In this document: positions 1 through 7,408 of the stretch, one piece after another
Layout: every line of letters begins with the position of its first letter
Position numbering within the stretch: position 1 is the stretch's first letter
Assembly: GCA_024276455.1 (NCBI GenBank)
Contig: JAJRXE010000276.1
Span: 1-8,432, forward strand
Direction: 5' to 3'
Length of the DNA: 8,432 nucleotides
Origin: Calditrichota bacterium
GTDB lineage: Bacteria > Calditrichota > Calditrichia > RBG-13-44-9
Notes under the pieces: model-generated
Seen by the model: only the letters and a program-made list of their open reading frames with translations
What the model was told of the DNA's origin: nothing
The model's database searches: none
Program-made: the position numbers and the translations under genes

Positions 1-314
1 AGTCCCAGGAATTCGTTGCGGATGTCGATGAACCAGTTGGTGTGGGAGGCCAGGAAATGCCCCTGTTGCATCCAGGCGATTCCGGCGGGATTCCAGTACA
101 GGGCGCTGGCATCGTTGGCCAGGGCGGTAAAGCTGCCGCCCAGAGCGGTGGCCCGAGGACCCACCCCGATTTTCAGAAATTGCGCCGCAGAGGTACCAGT
201 CTTGGAAACCGCCTGCAGCCGTGACAGGGGAAGCAGCAGAACGGCTGCAGTGAGGACGGACAATACCATTCGCCCGGTGGCGATTTTCTGATTAAGTCTG
301 CTGAATCGGATCAT
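1..314 (-). CDS. PorV/PorQ-family outer-membrane protein, N-terminal part (cut by window edge)
   Basis: The first 104 codons are present; the rest lies beyond position 1. An N-terminal signal peptide is visible (basic start, hydrophobic VLSVLTAAVLLLPL at about residues 17-30, likely cleavage near residue 35). It is followed by the block AAQFLKIGVGPRATALGG (43-60) and then FTALANDASALYWNPAGIA (62-80), the typical opening of PorV/PorQ (UPF0164-like) beta-barrel proteins. In Bacteroidetes PorV carries cargo from the type IX translocon to the attachment complex; many FCB genomes have several paralogues of unknown role, so exact PorV function is not proven here. The ATG at 314 is chosen because AGGA (326-323) lies 8 nt upstream and the signal peptide starts there. 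It follows the 1001-residue gene by 32 bp and is probably the third gene of its operon. The family call is firm, the role an inference. Confidence 0.88.
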   Translation of the reverse strand, partial: MIRFSRLNQKIATGRMVLSVLTAAVLLLPLSRLQAVSKTGTSAAQFLKIGVGPRATALGGSFTALANDASALYWNPAGIAWMQQGHFLASHTNWFIDIRNEFLG

Positions 315-346
315 GAACCTTGTCCTGACGTTTTCAACCTTTCGGG

Positions 347-3300
347 TTACCGAATGATGACAAATTTTCCTTTGTATTTTTCTCCCCCCGGCGTCTTGAC
401 CACAAAAATGTACAACCCGTACGCCACATCCACGCCCGCTTTATTCTGCAGATTCCAGAATTCGTAATTGTAGGGACTGTTGTGGTGCAGGGTGATGACA
501 TGGTTGCCGGCAGTGGTGTAGATGGCAATCTCGCACTGATTGGGCAGATTGGTGAATTGCAATCGTCCCTCGAAAGCGCTCTTCTCCCAGCCGGCCCGGA
601 CAATGTAAGGATTGGGTACTACTTTCACCCGGTTCAGGTCGATGGGTTCGGCCCGGAAGGAGGGAGCGGGCGTTTCGAATTCGTAATACACCCCGGAGCG
701 GAAAAGCTTGCGGGTGATGATGGTGAACTGGTCTCCCTGCTGCGGTTTTACCGCCGGACGGGTAACCGGCTGGGCGTACTGATCCAGGTAGCTGTCCGGG
801 TAGTTCTGGGTCAGCAGGAATAGTTCGTAGGCCCGTGACATCCCGGTCCGCGGATCGTGAACCACTCGCCGCAGCATGAGAATATCCGGCCAGAGGTAAG
901 CCCAGAGCGGGGTGTTGGGATTGAACCCCTTGCCGCCCGGTTCCAGGTCCCAGCCCAGCGGACTGTAGTGGGAATTGTGCCAGGTCGGATCGGCGTTAAT
1001 TTCGTATTCTCCCAGGTAAGAATCACTGCTGATGTCGATGGGATTGTCCGGGTCGTTAATCACTTCCAGCTTTAGGGGAATGGGATTGAGGGTGTCGAAG
1101 ACTACATCGTAATAGAGGTCGTACCAGATAACCTCGCTGCCCTGGGAGTAATCCACCGTCAGGCGGTAATCGTCGCTGGTGGCGAGGCGTTCCGGACCGC
1201 GCCAGGGATGCCGGGCAAAGTTCTCCCAGTTGTGGGCGCGCCATTCGAACGTGCAGGTGTCGCTCTGCACCTTGGTCCAGCCCATGAATAGCACTTCCGG
1301 TTTGGCGTCCTGGGCCAGAATGCGAAAGCCGTGAGTCACCGGAACATTGTCGCCGGTTTCGTCCAGCAAGGGGTGATTGAACAGCAAAGTGTCCCCGGTT
1401 GTCAAATCCACCAGGTTAAATGTGGTGGTAATCAGGGTGTCCGGATTGCCTTCCGCATCGGTTTTCAAAACCCATCCGGCATCGTTAAAGGTGACCCGGT
1501 AGCGGTGGCCGGTCAGGGCGGTGGGATCCACAATTTGCACCGCCAGGCGGGAATCGCACTTTCCGCCCAGGGGAGGCAGAGAATCGGCGTGGGCAATCTC
1601 CGGGGGGTTCAGGTTTACCGCCGGTTGAGAGGGAATAATGGACACCACGTTAGGCTCTTCCGGCGATAGTCCCCGGGGACTTTCCAGAGCCGGCAGGCCG
1701 GTGGTAACATCTCCCCGGTCGTAAGCCGTTACCGAATACCAGTATTCCACCCCCGGCACTACCGTGGAATCCACAAAAGTGTGCCGGAGCCCGGTGTTGC
1801 TTCCCAGGTAAAAATTGGAGTTGGGATCCCGACCGGAAATCGCATTGTCCAGATCGAATTGGGCAATGGGGACATAGCTGATTAAATTGCCGCGTTCGTC
1901 GGTAATAGGGTCGCCCCAGCTTTGCCCCAGGTCTTCGCTGCGGTAAATGCGGTAGCCTTCGAAATCCATTTTTCCGCTCAGAAGGTCGCGAGAGGTCTCC
2001 GAGGCGGTACCGTCCCAGGTCAGAATCACTTTTCCGTCCACCGAGCTGGCCTGAACCGTGGGAGCCAGCGGAGCGTTGGGTCCTAGGTAGCTCGTTTGAG
2101 CCATGTTTTTTACCATCTCGGCGTTGGCCAGCATTTCCGCTTTCGATTCGCCCAGCACCACGGCGAAAGCGGAGTGAAGCGTATCGCCGGGTTTAACAGT
2201 TAACGGCCCGGTGGAGACAATGAAGACAAAATCGGTGCCCAGTTTTTGTCCGGTGGGATCCATGTCGTCCGCCAGGGCGTCGTCGTCAATGCGCCGGTCG
2301 TCGCCGTGGAAAAAATTGCTCACGGTGATGTGGCGACCGGAGGTGTCGCTGGACATGATTTCCCAGATTTGTCCGTCCGTACTGGGTTCGTAAATATTGT
2401 CAAAATAGTGGAAGTCGGTAATTCCCCGATTCTGAGGGGTGAACAGCATCAGGAAACCGATGTAGCCGGTGATGTCCCAGTTGCCTTCGTTGGGATCGGC
2501 GTCGTACAGGTACACCAGATCGCGGGGTCCTTTTTCCCGCACCGAAGTAAAGCGGATGTGGTCGTGGGCGTCGAAATCCACCTTGAAATCGCTCATGTAA
2601 CCCACCCAGACGGAATCCAGGGTTTCGGTGGAGGTGTTAATGATTTGAAAATCGAAAATTAAAAAATTGCGGGCGTAACTACGACTAAAGGAGTAAGCGG
2701 TTTGCCGAACCAGCAATCCGTACGGGCCGTTTTGGTTGTTCTGGTCGGTGAACTCGGCGTACACATCCCGTTCGGAGACGAATTCTCCGGGCACCTGCTC
2801 ACCGGTTTGAGGATCCAGGCGAAAGGGGCCCGGCCAGAAAGGATTGCCGTGGGCATCCAGCGGCCAGGTGTTTACATTATCCGAACTGGCCAGCACCGGC
2901 GTGCCGTCTGGAACGGTCACAGTTCCGGAGAACAATTCGCCCAGCGAACCGTCCCGGGCTTCCCAATCGTAATTCTCCGCCACCGTGGTAGGGTCGTGAA
3001 TGGAGGTCACCACGTCGCCCTTAACGCCGACCAGCAATTCTAAACCAAAGCAGTATTGGTGCCGGAAGTTGGCCCAGCTGGGCCAGTGAAAAGCCGGAGA
3101 GAAGAGATGAAAACTGGAAATAATGCCGAAGTTGCCCACCACGTTGGCCAATTCGCCGCGGTCCAGAATTCCCACCCCGCGGTCCACTTTGTCCGTCGGT
3201 TTGCTGAGTTCACCTTTCAGGCGGCTTTCGTAGCGTTCCATTAAAATCTGAGCCTCGTTCCGGACGTTGTGCAGCGTTTGCGCCCCTGCAGTGGCCGTTA

Positions 3301-3352
3301 AAAAGCAAAGCAATCCAATATACAGAAACCAGTTTCTTTGCAGGTGTTTCAT
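347..3352 (-). CDS. Large secreted protein with fibronectin-III-like domain and C-terminal sorting-type domain (1001 aa)
   Basis: Signal peptide at residues 1-24 (MKHLQRNWFLYIGLLCFLTA, cleavage likely after AGA before Q25). Residues 25-425 form a long region I cannot assign to a named family; it contains FLIFDFQIINTS and VWVGYMSDFKVDFDAHDH (about 231-265) and an acidic stretch near 350-366. A fibronectin-III-like domain spans about 428-550, with KVILTWDG, FEGYRIYRS and VEYWYSVTAYD, the usual strands of such modules. About 555-900 is a further beta-rich unassigned region. The last 100 residues (about 902-1001) begin with VKVVPNPYIV and end with GLYIFVVKTPGG...GKFVIIR, resembling the FlgD-Ig-like/Por-secretion tail of FCB exported proteins. 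It lies 28 bp after the TonB-dependent receptor and 32 bp before the PorV-like gene, so it is probably a surface or secreted partner of both. An in-frame ATG at 3403 would add 17 residues ahead of the signal peptide and overlap the receptor gene, so ATG 3352 is preferred. Catalytic function: none recognisable. Confidence 0.85.
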   Translation of the reverse strand: MKHLQRNWFLYIGLLCFLTATAGAQTLHNVRNEAQILMERYESRLKGELSKPTDKVDRGVGILDRGELANVVGNFGIISSFHLFSPAFHWPSWANFRHQYCFGLELLVGVKGDVVTSIHDPTTVAENYDWEARDGSLGELFSGTVTVPDGTPVLASSDNVNTWPLDAHGNPFWPGPFRLDPQTGEQVPGEFVSERDVYAEFTDQNNQNGPYGLLVRQTAYSFSRSYARNFLIFDFQIINTSTETLDSVWVGYMSDFKVDFDAHDHIRFTSVREKGPRDLVYLYDADPNEGNWDITGYIGFLMLFTPQNRGITDFHYFDNIYEPSTDGQIWEIMSSDTSGRHITVSNFFHGDDRRIDDDALADDMDPTGQKLGTDFVFIVSTGPLTVKPGDTLHSAFAVVLGESKAEMLANAEMVKNMAQTSYLGPNAPLAPTVQASSVDGKVILTWDGTASETSRDLLSGKMDFEGYRIYRSEDLGQSWGDPITDERGNLISYVPIAQFDLDNAISGRDPNSNFYLGSNTGLRHTFVDSTVVPGVEYWYSVTAYDRGDVTTGLPALESPRGLSPEEPNVVSIIPSQPAVNLNPPEIAHADSLPPLGGKCDSRLAVQIVDPTALTGHRYRVTFNDAGWVLKTDAEGNPDTLITTTFNLVDLTTGDTLLFNHPLLDETGDNVPVTHGFRILAQDAKPEVLFMGWTKVQSDTCTFEWRAHNWENFARHPWRGPERLATSDDYRLTVDYSQGSEVIWYDLYYDVVFDTLNPIPLKLEVINDPDNPIDISSDSYLGEYEINADPTWHNSHYSPLGWDLEPGGKGFNPNTPLWAYLWPDILMLRRVVHDPRTGMSRAYELFLLTQNYPDSYLDQYAQPVTRPAVKPQQGDQFTIITRKLFRSGVYYEFETPAPSFRAEPIDLNRVKVVPNPYIVRAGWEKSAFEGRLQFTNLPNQCEIAIYTTAGNHVITLHHNSPYNYEFWNLQNKAGVDVAYGLYIFVVKTPGGEKYKGKFVIIR

Positions 3353-3353
3353 T

Positions 3354-3368
3354 CCCCTTACGTCCTTT
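3354..3368 (-). promoter_or_regulatory. Ribosome binding site deciding the start of the 1001-aa gene
   Basis: Two purine-rich blocks precede ATG 3352 on the minus strand: AAAGGA (3368-3363), 10 nt from the start, and AAGGGG (3359-3354), only 1 nt away. The first is at a usable distance. Their presence inside the 28-bp gap after the receptor stop, directly before a good signal peptide, argues against the longer start at 3403. Confidence 0.6.
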
Positions 3369-3380
3369 AGCCTTTGAATT

Positions 3381-6071
3381 CTATTTAAATAAAACCATGG
3401 CACCCATTCGAATCATCCGCGGCGGCCCGGCATCGCTGGGGTCGTGTACGTAATCGGTTCCGGTTGCCAGCAGTTGTAATTTGCCCGTGTCCCACAGGCG
3501 TCCGGTAAAGGGCTGCACCCGCAGGGCATTCAATCGGTCGAATAAATTGGTTACCTCGCCAAACAGCGCCAGACTGAAGTGGGAAAGTCGCCAGCGTTTC
3601 TCCAGGCGCAAATCCACCGTGCCCGTCCAGGGCTGGCGGGCGGAGTTCGGTTCAATGAACAGAGTGGGGTCGTCCGTAACCGGCGTGTAAGGCAGCCCGG
3701 AGGAGTAACGCACGATTACATTGAAGTTCAGATTGGACAGCAAGAGGCGTTCCCAGCTTCCCGCCGCGGTGCGCTCGGGGTACGTGAAGGTGGCAAATGC
3801 GTTAATCACGTGCCGGCGGTCGAAATCCAGCGGATATTCCCGATGCACCTCCTGCAATCCGAAATAGGCGTTGTATGCCTGCTGAGTGGGAAAGGAGCTG
3901 TTACCGGTGGCCACGGAGTAAGTGTAGTTCAGGGAAAGGTTCAGAAACCGCCCCTGGCGGTAACGCCAGGTAAAATCGATGCCCTTCACGCTGCCGTAGT
4001 CGATGTTAGTAAAGACCGAATAACGATAAATGAGCTGTTTGCGGTAGTAGTGCGTCCCCAGCAGGTTTTCCAGATCTTTGTAATAGGCGGTCACTTCCAG
4101 GGCGCTGTTGTCCCCCAGTTGTACTTTTAATCCCGATTCGTAAGAAATTGTTTTCTGAGGCTTTACGCCTGGATTTCCCACAATCACAAAGGCTTCTTTG
4201 CTCATGTTTTCGGGATTCTGGTAGAGCAGATTGGTGTAAATGTCTGCGTAGTTAGGAAATTTGAAGAAATGCCCGTAGGCAAAATGAAAGACCATGCGGG
4301 CGGTGACCGGGAAAGCCATTCCCAGCCGGGGGCTAATCTGGTAACGGGGCGGGGTGTCCACCAGCGGCGAGAGGGGATCGTCTATTTGTTCCCACTTACG
4401 GGCTTTCACGTCCACGTAATCGAGCCGCACCCCCGCGTTAATAATCATGTAATCGTATTCCATTTTGTCCTGTACGTACAGCGCCCCTTCCAGCGGCTTC
4501 TTGTTGAAGGTAATGGTGCGGTTGGCGCCGCCTTCTTCCGGCCAGGGCTCCAGGCGCTTGTACGAGGAGAGGTCGTAATATTTGACCTCAAAGCCGGTCT
4601 TAAATTCGTGGTGAATCCCTGCCTGGTAATTCAAATCCCCTTTAATGGAAAAAATTTTCGATTCGGTCTGGAGGTACAAATCTTCGTTGCCGCGAATGTA
4701 AAATTCCAGCTCGTTGTCCCGTTCGCCCTTGCGGTATTCCGTATTGGGGTCTTTGAAACGGTTCTTTTCCCAATCCCACACCCCGTATTTACTTTTCTGA
4801 TCGGAATAGGAGAAGTTCAGGGTGTAAAAGGTGCGGGGCGAAAGGGTGTGCGAGAGGGTCAGAATGTGACGGCGCTGATCCAGTTTGTTGATGCCGTGGT
4901 TCTGGGGGAGGTATTTCCAGGCATGATTGTACACCTGGAAAATTTTCTGGCTAAAATTCTCGGTGAAGTTGATTTTGAGAGTGGAGGAGGCGTAGTACGA
5001 CAATTTGGTAAAATAGCTGCGTTCCAGGTTGAATCCGTGCGGTAACCAGGAATCCTGGTTGGAATATTTCCCCGAGAAGAAGAAAGCCAGTTTGCGAATA
5101 CCGGGAACCGGCCCGCTGAAAGAACCCTGAAACTGTCCCGGGAAATCCAGCGCCGTGGGGTAGCCCTGGAAATGATTCGAGGGCGGGGAAAAGTAGAGGC
5201 GCTGTCCGGTGTCGGCATCGATTACCGGATTTTTGTCCGGAACCAGGGCGTTGGTGCGCCGGTAGGGCGAAGGGTTCAGGTAATCGGAGATAAATTCCAG
5301 CTTTCCGTTGTAGCGGGTGGAAGGTTCCTTGGTCACAATATTGACAATGCCGGACATTACGTTACCGTACTCGGCATTAAACGTACCACTGATGACCACC
5401 ATTTCGTCAATGGCTTCGTCGTCGATGGAAAGTCCCAGGTTGGCACCCATGGTTTGCCGGGCCTGATTGGTCTCCAGCAGCTCGCTGCCGAATCCCCCCT
5501 GCAACGGATCGTCCATGTACACCCCGTCAATCAAAAAGGCAATGTCGCCGCTGCGCCCACCCCGAATATGCAGCCGTCCCGAGGCGTCGCGCACAATTCC
5601 GGCCTGCAGGGTCAGCACGTCCCGAAAATCCCTTACCGGCAGTTCCGTAATGGTTTTGGCGTCCACGTACGCCTGCTGAGAGGTGATGTCCTTCTGAACC
5701 AGGGGGCGTTCGGCCACTACCACCACCTCTTCTCCTTGAATAACCGTGGGGGAGAGGACAAAGCGCAGGGTGGTGGTCAAATCCACCGAGACTTTCACCT
5801 GTTTTTCCACCACCGTCTGGTAACCCAGCATGGACACCTCGACGTCGTAGCGTCCGGGAGGAATGTTCAGAATAATAAATTCGCCCTTTGCATTGGTAGA
5901 AGCACCCAGATAGGTGCCCAGTAGTACTACGTTGGCCCCGGGAAGCGGGTCGCCGCTTTCCTTGTCCAACACAATTCCGCGGATTTTGCCGGTGGTGCCG
6001 GCCTGTAACAGGGTAACGAAAATCAGCAGGTAAAGAATACCATTACAAAAAGTGCGGGAAAAACTGCTCAT
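3381..6071 (-). CDS. TonB-dependent outer-membrane receptor with N-terminal carboxypeptidase-regulatory-like domain (896 aa)
   Basis: An outer-membrane beta-barrel transporter that takes up a ligand using energy passed on by TonB from the inner membrane. Signal peptide about 1-24 (ILYLLIFVTLLQA, then GTTGK). Residues 28-108 are a CarboxypepD_reg-like beta-sandwich (GKIRGIVLDKESGDPLPGANV, then NIPPGRYDVEVSMLGYQ), as in SusC-like receptors. EEVVVVAERP at 114-123 is a good TonB-box candidate. The plug runs about 122-248, with LHIRGGRSGDIAFLIDGVYM (167-186) and FNAEYGNVMSGIVNIVTK (231-248). The remaining ~640 residues are barrel, ending GAMVLFK with a penultimate aromatic, close to the usual C-terminal beta-signal. 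The length fits the family. ATG 6071 is supported by AGAAGG (6085-6080), 8 nt upstream. It is the first gene of a tight run with the 1001-aa and PorV-like genes. The substrate cannot be told; no SusD-like partner is next to it, so a glycan-uptake role should not be assumed. Confidence 0.93.
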   Translation of the reverse strand: MSSFSRTFCNGILYLLIFVTLLQAGTTGKIRGIVLDKESGDPLPGANVVLLGTYLGASTNAKGEFIILNIPPGRYDVEVSMLGYQTVVEKQVKVSVDLTTTLRFVLSPTVIQGEEVVVVAERPLVQKDITSQQAYVDAKTITELPVRDFRDVLTLQAGIVRDASGRLHIRGGRSGDIAFLIDGVYMDDPLQGGFGSELLETNQARQTMGANLGLSIDDEAIDEMVVISGTFNAEYGNVMSGIVNIVTKEPSTRYNGKLEFISDYLNPSPYRRTNALVPDKNPVIDADTGQRLYFSPPSNHFQGYPTALDFPGQFQGSFSGPVPGIRKLAFFFSGKYSNQDSWLPHGFNLERSYFTKLSYYASSTLKINFTENFSQKIFQVYNHAWKYLPQNHGINKLDQRRHILTLSHTLSPRTFYTLNFSYSDQKSKYGVWDWEKNRFKDPNTEYRKGERDNELEFYIRGNEDLYLQTESKIFSIKGDLNYQAGIHHEFKTGFEVKYYDLSSYKRLEPWPEEGGANRTITFNKKPLEGALYVQDKMEYDYMIINAGVRLDYVDVKARKWEQIDDPLSPLVDTPPRYQISPRLGMAFPVTARMVFHFAYGHFFKFPNYADIYTNLLYQNPENMSKEAFVIVGNPGVKPQKTISYESGLKVQLGDNSALEVTAYYKDLENLLGTHYYRKQLIYRYSVFTNIDYGSVKGIDFTWRYRQGRFLNLSLNYTYSVATGNSSFPTQQAYNAYFGLQEVHREYPLDFDRRHVINAFATFTYPERTAAGSWERLLLSNLNFNVIVRYSSGLPYTPVTDDPTLFIEPNSARQPWTGTVDLRLEKRWRLSHFSLALFGEVTNLFDRLNALRVQPFTGRLWDTGKLQLLATGTDYVHDPSDAGPPRMIRMGAMVLFK

Positions 6072-6121
6072 GAATTCAACCTTCTGATTTATAGCCGCTT
6101 AAGTTTGCGTTATTCGACCGG

Positions 6122-6145
6122 GCCTGAAAGGACGAGAAGTCAGGC
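6122..6145 (-). repeat. Inverted repeat in the leader of the TonB receptor gene
   Basis: GCCTGA (6122-6127) and TCAGGC (6140-6145) are perfect 6-bp arms around a 12-nt loop, about 50 nt upstream of the receptor start. A competing pairing of GGCCT (6121-6125) with AGGCC (6149-6153) uses the same bases, so only one can form. It could be a leader structure of the receptor mRNA, but arms this short occur by chance. I found no convincing sigma-70 -35/-10 pair in 6072-6204. Confidence 0.3.
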
Positions 6146-6204
6146 GCAAGGCCGTTTTTCATGGTTCCCCGGAATTTTGGTTTCCCAGCCAGTTGTTTAG
6201 AAAT

Positions 6205-6237
6205 CAGGCTCCCTGGCGAGTCGCTGCCGGGAGCCTG
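6205..6237 (-). terminator. Hairpin after the 348-aa gene, possible terminator
   Basis: CAGGCTCCC (6205-6213) and GGGAGCCTG (6229-6237) are perfect 9-bp inverted arms with a 15-nt loop, GC-rich, starting about 30 nt beyond the stop codon of the 348-aa gene. On the minus strand the stem is followed by ATTTCTAAAC, not a clean T-run, so it is at best a weak intrinsic terminator; it may instead protect the 3' end of the mRNA or allow partial read-through into the receptor operon. Confidence 0.5.
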
Positions 6238-6267
6238 CCACTGGCGACGGATTTGCGGCACACCGTT

Positions 6268-7314
6268 TTATCGGACTAACAGCATTTTGCGAACTTGCTG
6301 GAAATGCTCGGTTTTCAACCGGTAATAGTAAATGCCAGCCGGCACGTCTTTCCCGGTGCGATCTTTTCCGTCCCACATCACCTGATGGGAGCCGGCCGGG
6401 TAGGTGCGGTTGGCCAATTCCCGGATATTTTGACCAAGGGTATTCAGAATCTCAATCTTTACCTGGCTGGCAGTGGCCAACCGGAAAGGAATCGTGGTGG
6501 AAGGATTGAAGGGGTTCGGGTAATTGGGCAGCAAGGCAAAATCCTGCACCAGTTCCTCCCCGGAATCGTTCACTTTAACCAGGGGAGCGGTGAGGTAAAT
6601 ATCGTCGATGTACAGAGCGGTGGTGTCGTACCCCACGAACCCCATCGTCCAGGAGTACACCCCGATGAACCCCTGATCAAATGTTGGTGTGGAAGTCGTG
6701 TCGGTGTACGGACAACCGGGGAGTTCCTGTCCGTCGTAGTAGAACCAGAACTGGTTGCCCACGGCATTTACCGCCAGTTTATGCCAGCCGCTGTCGGCCG
6801 GAATGCCGCCAGGAATTTCCTCGGCAAACCATTCTTTTAAAATAACCGGTTTGGCCGGTGCATCGGAAGGTCGTTTGCGGAAACGTAAACTGGGAGCCGA
6901 AAAATGGTTGAAGTTGGCAATGAATTGGTAGCCGGACGTTAGTCCGGTGGAATCCACCCGAAACTCCAGGCCGTAAAAATCCACTCCCATCCAGCCCGTG
7001 CGAATGGGAATGAAGATATTCGCTTCCAGATAAAAATCGGTGTAATCTCCACTACCGGAGTAACTTTCTGCCACATTGGCCGAATCGGCCCGATTGGTGG
7101 ATACCATCCCCACCCAGCCGTCGCCACTGGGATTGTCCGGCCAGGCGAACGCTTCCATGTTGTTCCCCACGCCCGTGCTGTCGATGAAAAAACCCGGGTA
7201 CCAGGCGTTTTCCGGAGCGCCGTCTTTAAATGTCTCGCTGTACAGGGTGTCCTGAGCAAACGCAGAATAGCTGAGAAACGCGCAAAATAATGTCAATAGT
7301 AATAAATACTTCAT
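6268..7314 (-). CDS. Secreted protein with concanavalin/LamG-like domain and type IX-type C-terminal sorting domain (348 aa)
   Basis: Signal peptide at 1-20 (MKYLLLLTLFCAFLSYSAFA, cleavage before Q21). Residues about 22-250 look like a concanavalin-A-like beta-sandwich, opening with LYSETFKDG and holding DFYLEANIFIP, GYQFIANFNHF, GWHKLAVNAVGNQFWFYYDGQELPG and LYIDDIYLTAP, the strand pattern of LamG/laminin-G-like modules; no glycosidase catalytic motif was seen. The last 90 residues (259-348) start FALLPNYPNPFNPSTTIPF and end AGIYYYRLKTEHF...KMLLVR, the classic FlgD-Ig-like/Por-secretion tail that directs proteins through type IX secretion in Bacteroidetes. A secreted or surface-bound carbohydrate- or matrix-binding protein is the likeliest role (inference). 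Start: an upstream ATG at 7374 would add 20 residues and lies upstream of the predicted transcription start, so ATG 7314 is used. It is the leftward member of a divergent pair and lies 196 bp upstream of the receptor gene. Confidence 0.85.
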   Translation of the reverse strand: MKYLLLLTLFCAFLSYSAFAQDTLYSETFKDGAPENAWYPGFFIDSTGVGNNMEAFAWPDNPSGDGWVGMVSTNRADSANVAESYSGSGDYTDFYLEANIFIPIRTGWMGVDFYGLEFRVDSTGLTSGYQFIANFNHFSAPSLRFRKRPSDAPAKPVILKEWFAEEIPGGIPADSGWHKLAVNAVGNQFWFYYDGQELPGCPYTDTTSTPTFDQGFIGVYSWTMGFVGYDTTALYIDDIYLTAPLVKVNDSGEELVQDFALLPNYPNPFNPSTTIPFRLATASQVKIEILNTLGQNIRELANRTYPAGSHQVMWDGKDRTGKDVPAGIYYYRLKTEHFQQVRKMLLVR

Positions 7315-7320
7315 AGGCCT

Positions 7321-7326
7321 CTCCTT
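7321..7326 (-). promoter_or_regulatory. Ribosome binding site deciding the start of the 348-aa gene
   Basis: AAGGAG on the minus strand, 6 nt before ATG 7314, is a near-perfect Shine-Dalgarno sequence. Together with the signal peptide that begins at this ATG it rules out the longer in-frame start at 7374. Confidence 0.85.
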
Positions 7327-7345
7327 GCATTTTGTTTTCCCAATC

Positions 7346-7374
7346 AATATAAATGGTCGAGCAAAATTTTTCAA
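7346..7374 (-). promoter_or_regulatory. Sigma-70-like promoter of the 348-aa gene
   Basis: On the minus strand TTGAAA (7374-7369, 5 of 6 to the TTGACA consensus) is separated by exactly 17 bp from TATATT (7351-7346, 5 of 6 to TATAAT). A start near 7339 would give a leader of about 25 nt, just enough for the AAGGAG ribosome binding site. If the organism uses a Bacteroidetes-type sigma factor with a different consensus, this reading may not apply. Confidence 0.65.
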
Positions 7375-7408
7375 GTTTTTCCTGGCCTATTTTCAAAAAG
7401 AGAAAGAG

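Larger units (their letters stand above)
1..6071 (-). other. Predicted transcription unit: TonB receptor, 1001-aa secreted protein, PorV-like protein
   Basis: Three same-strand genes are separated by only 28 bp (3353-3380) and 32 bp (315-346), each gap holding little more than a ribosome binding site, with no hairpin-plus-T-run terminator between them. This is inferred from spacing alone. The 3' end lies outside the window. Whether the upstream 348-aa gene also reads into it depends on how well the hairpin at 6205-6237 stops transcription. Confidence 0.75.

Noticed and set aside
3353..3403. 17-residue N-terminal extension of the 1001-aa protein starting at ATG 3403
   Set aside because: It would overlap the receptor gene, place extra residues before a complete signal peptide, and bypass the ribosome binding site in the gap.
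4269..5924. Long plus-strand open frames (258 and 250 codons) opposite the receptor gene
   Set aside because: They are antisense shadows caused by codon bias; the minus-strand frame is a complete, recognisable receptor.
6229..6244. GCCACTG-like B12-box resemblance near the hairpin, suggesting a cobalamin riboswitch for the receptor
   Set aside because: It lies on the plus strand, the wrong orientation for the receptor gene, and the other conserved riboswitch blocks are missing.
6076..6261. 61-codon minus-strand frame between the lectin-like gene and the receptor gene
   Set aside because: It starts at a GTG without a ribosome binding site, runs through the 9-bp hairpin and has no recognisable features.
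7315..7374. 20-residue N-terminal extension of the 348-aa protein starting at ATG 7374
   Set aside because: It lies upstream of the predicted transcription start and before a good AAGGAG site and signal peptide.
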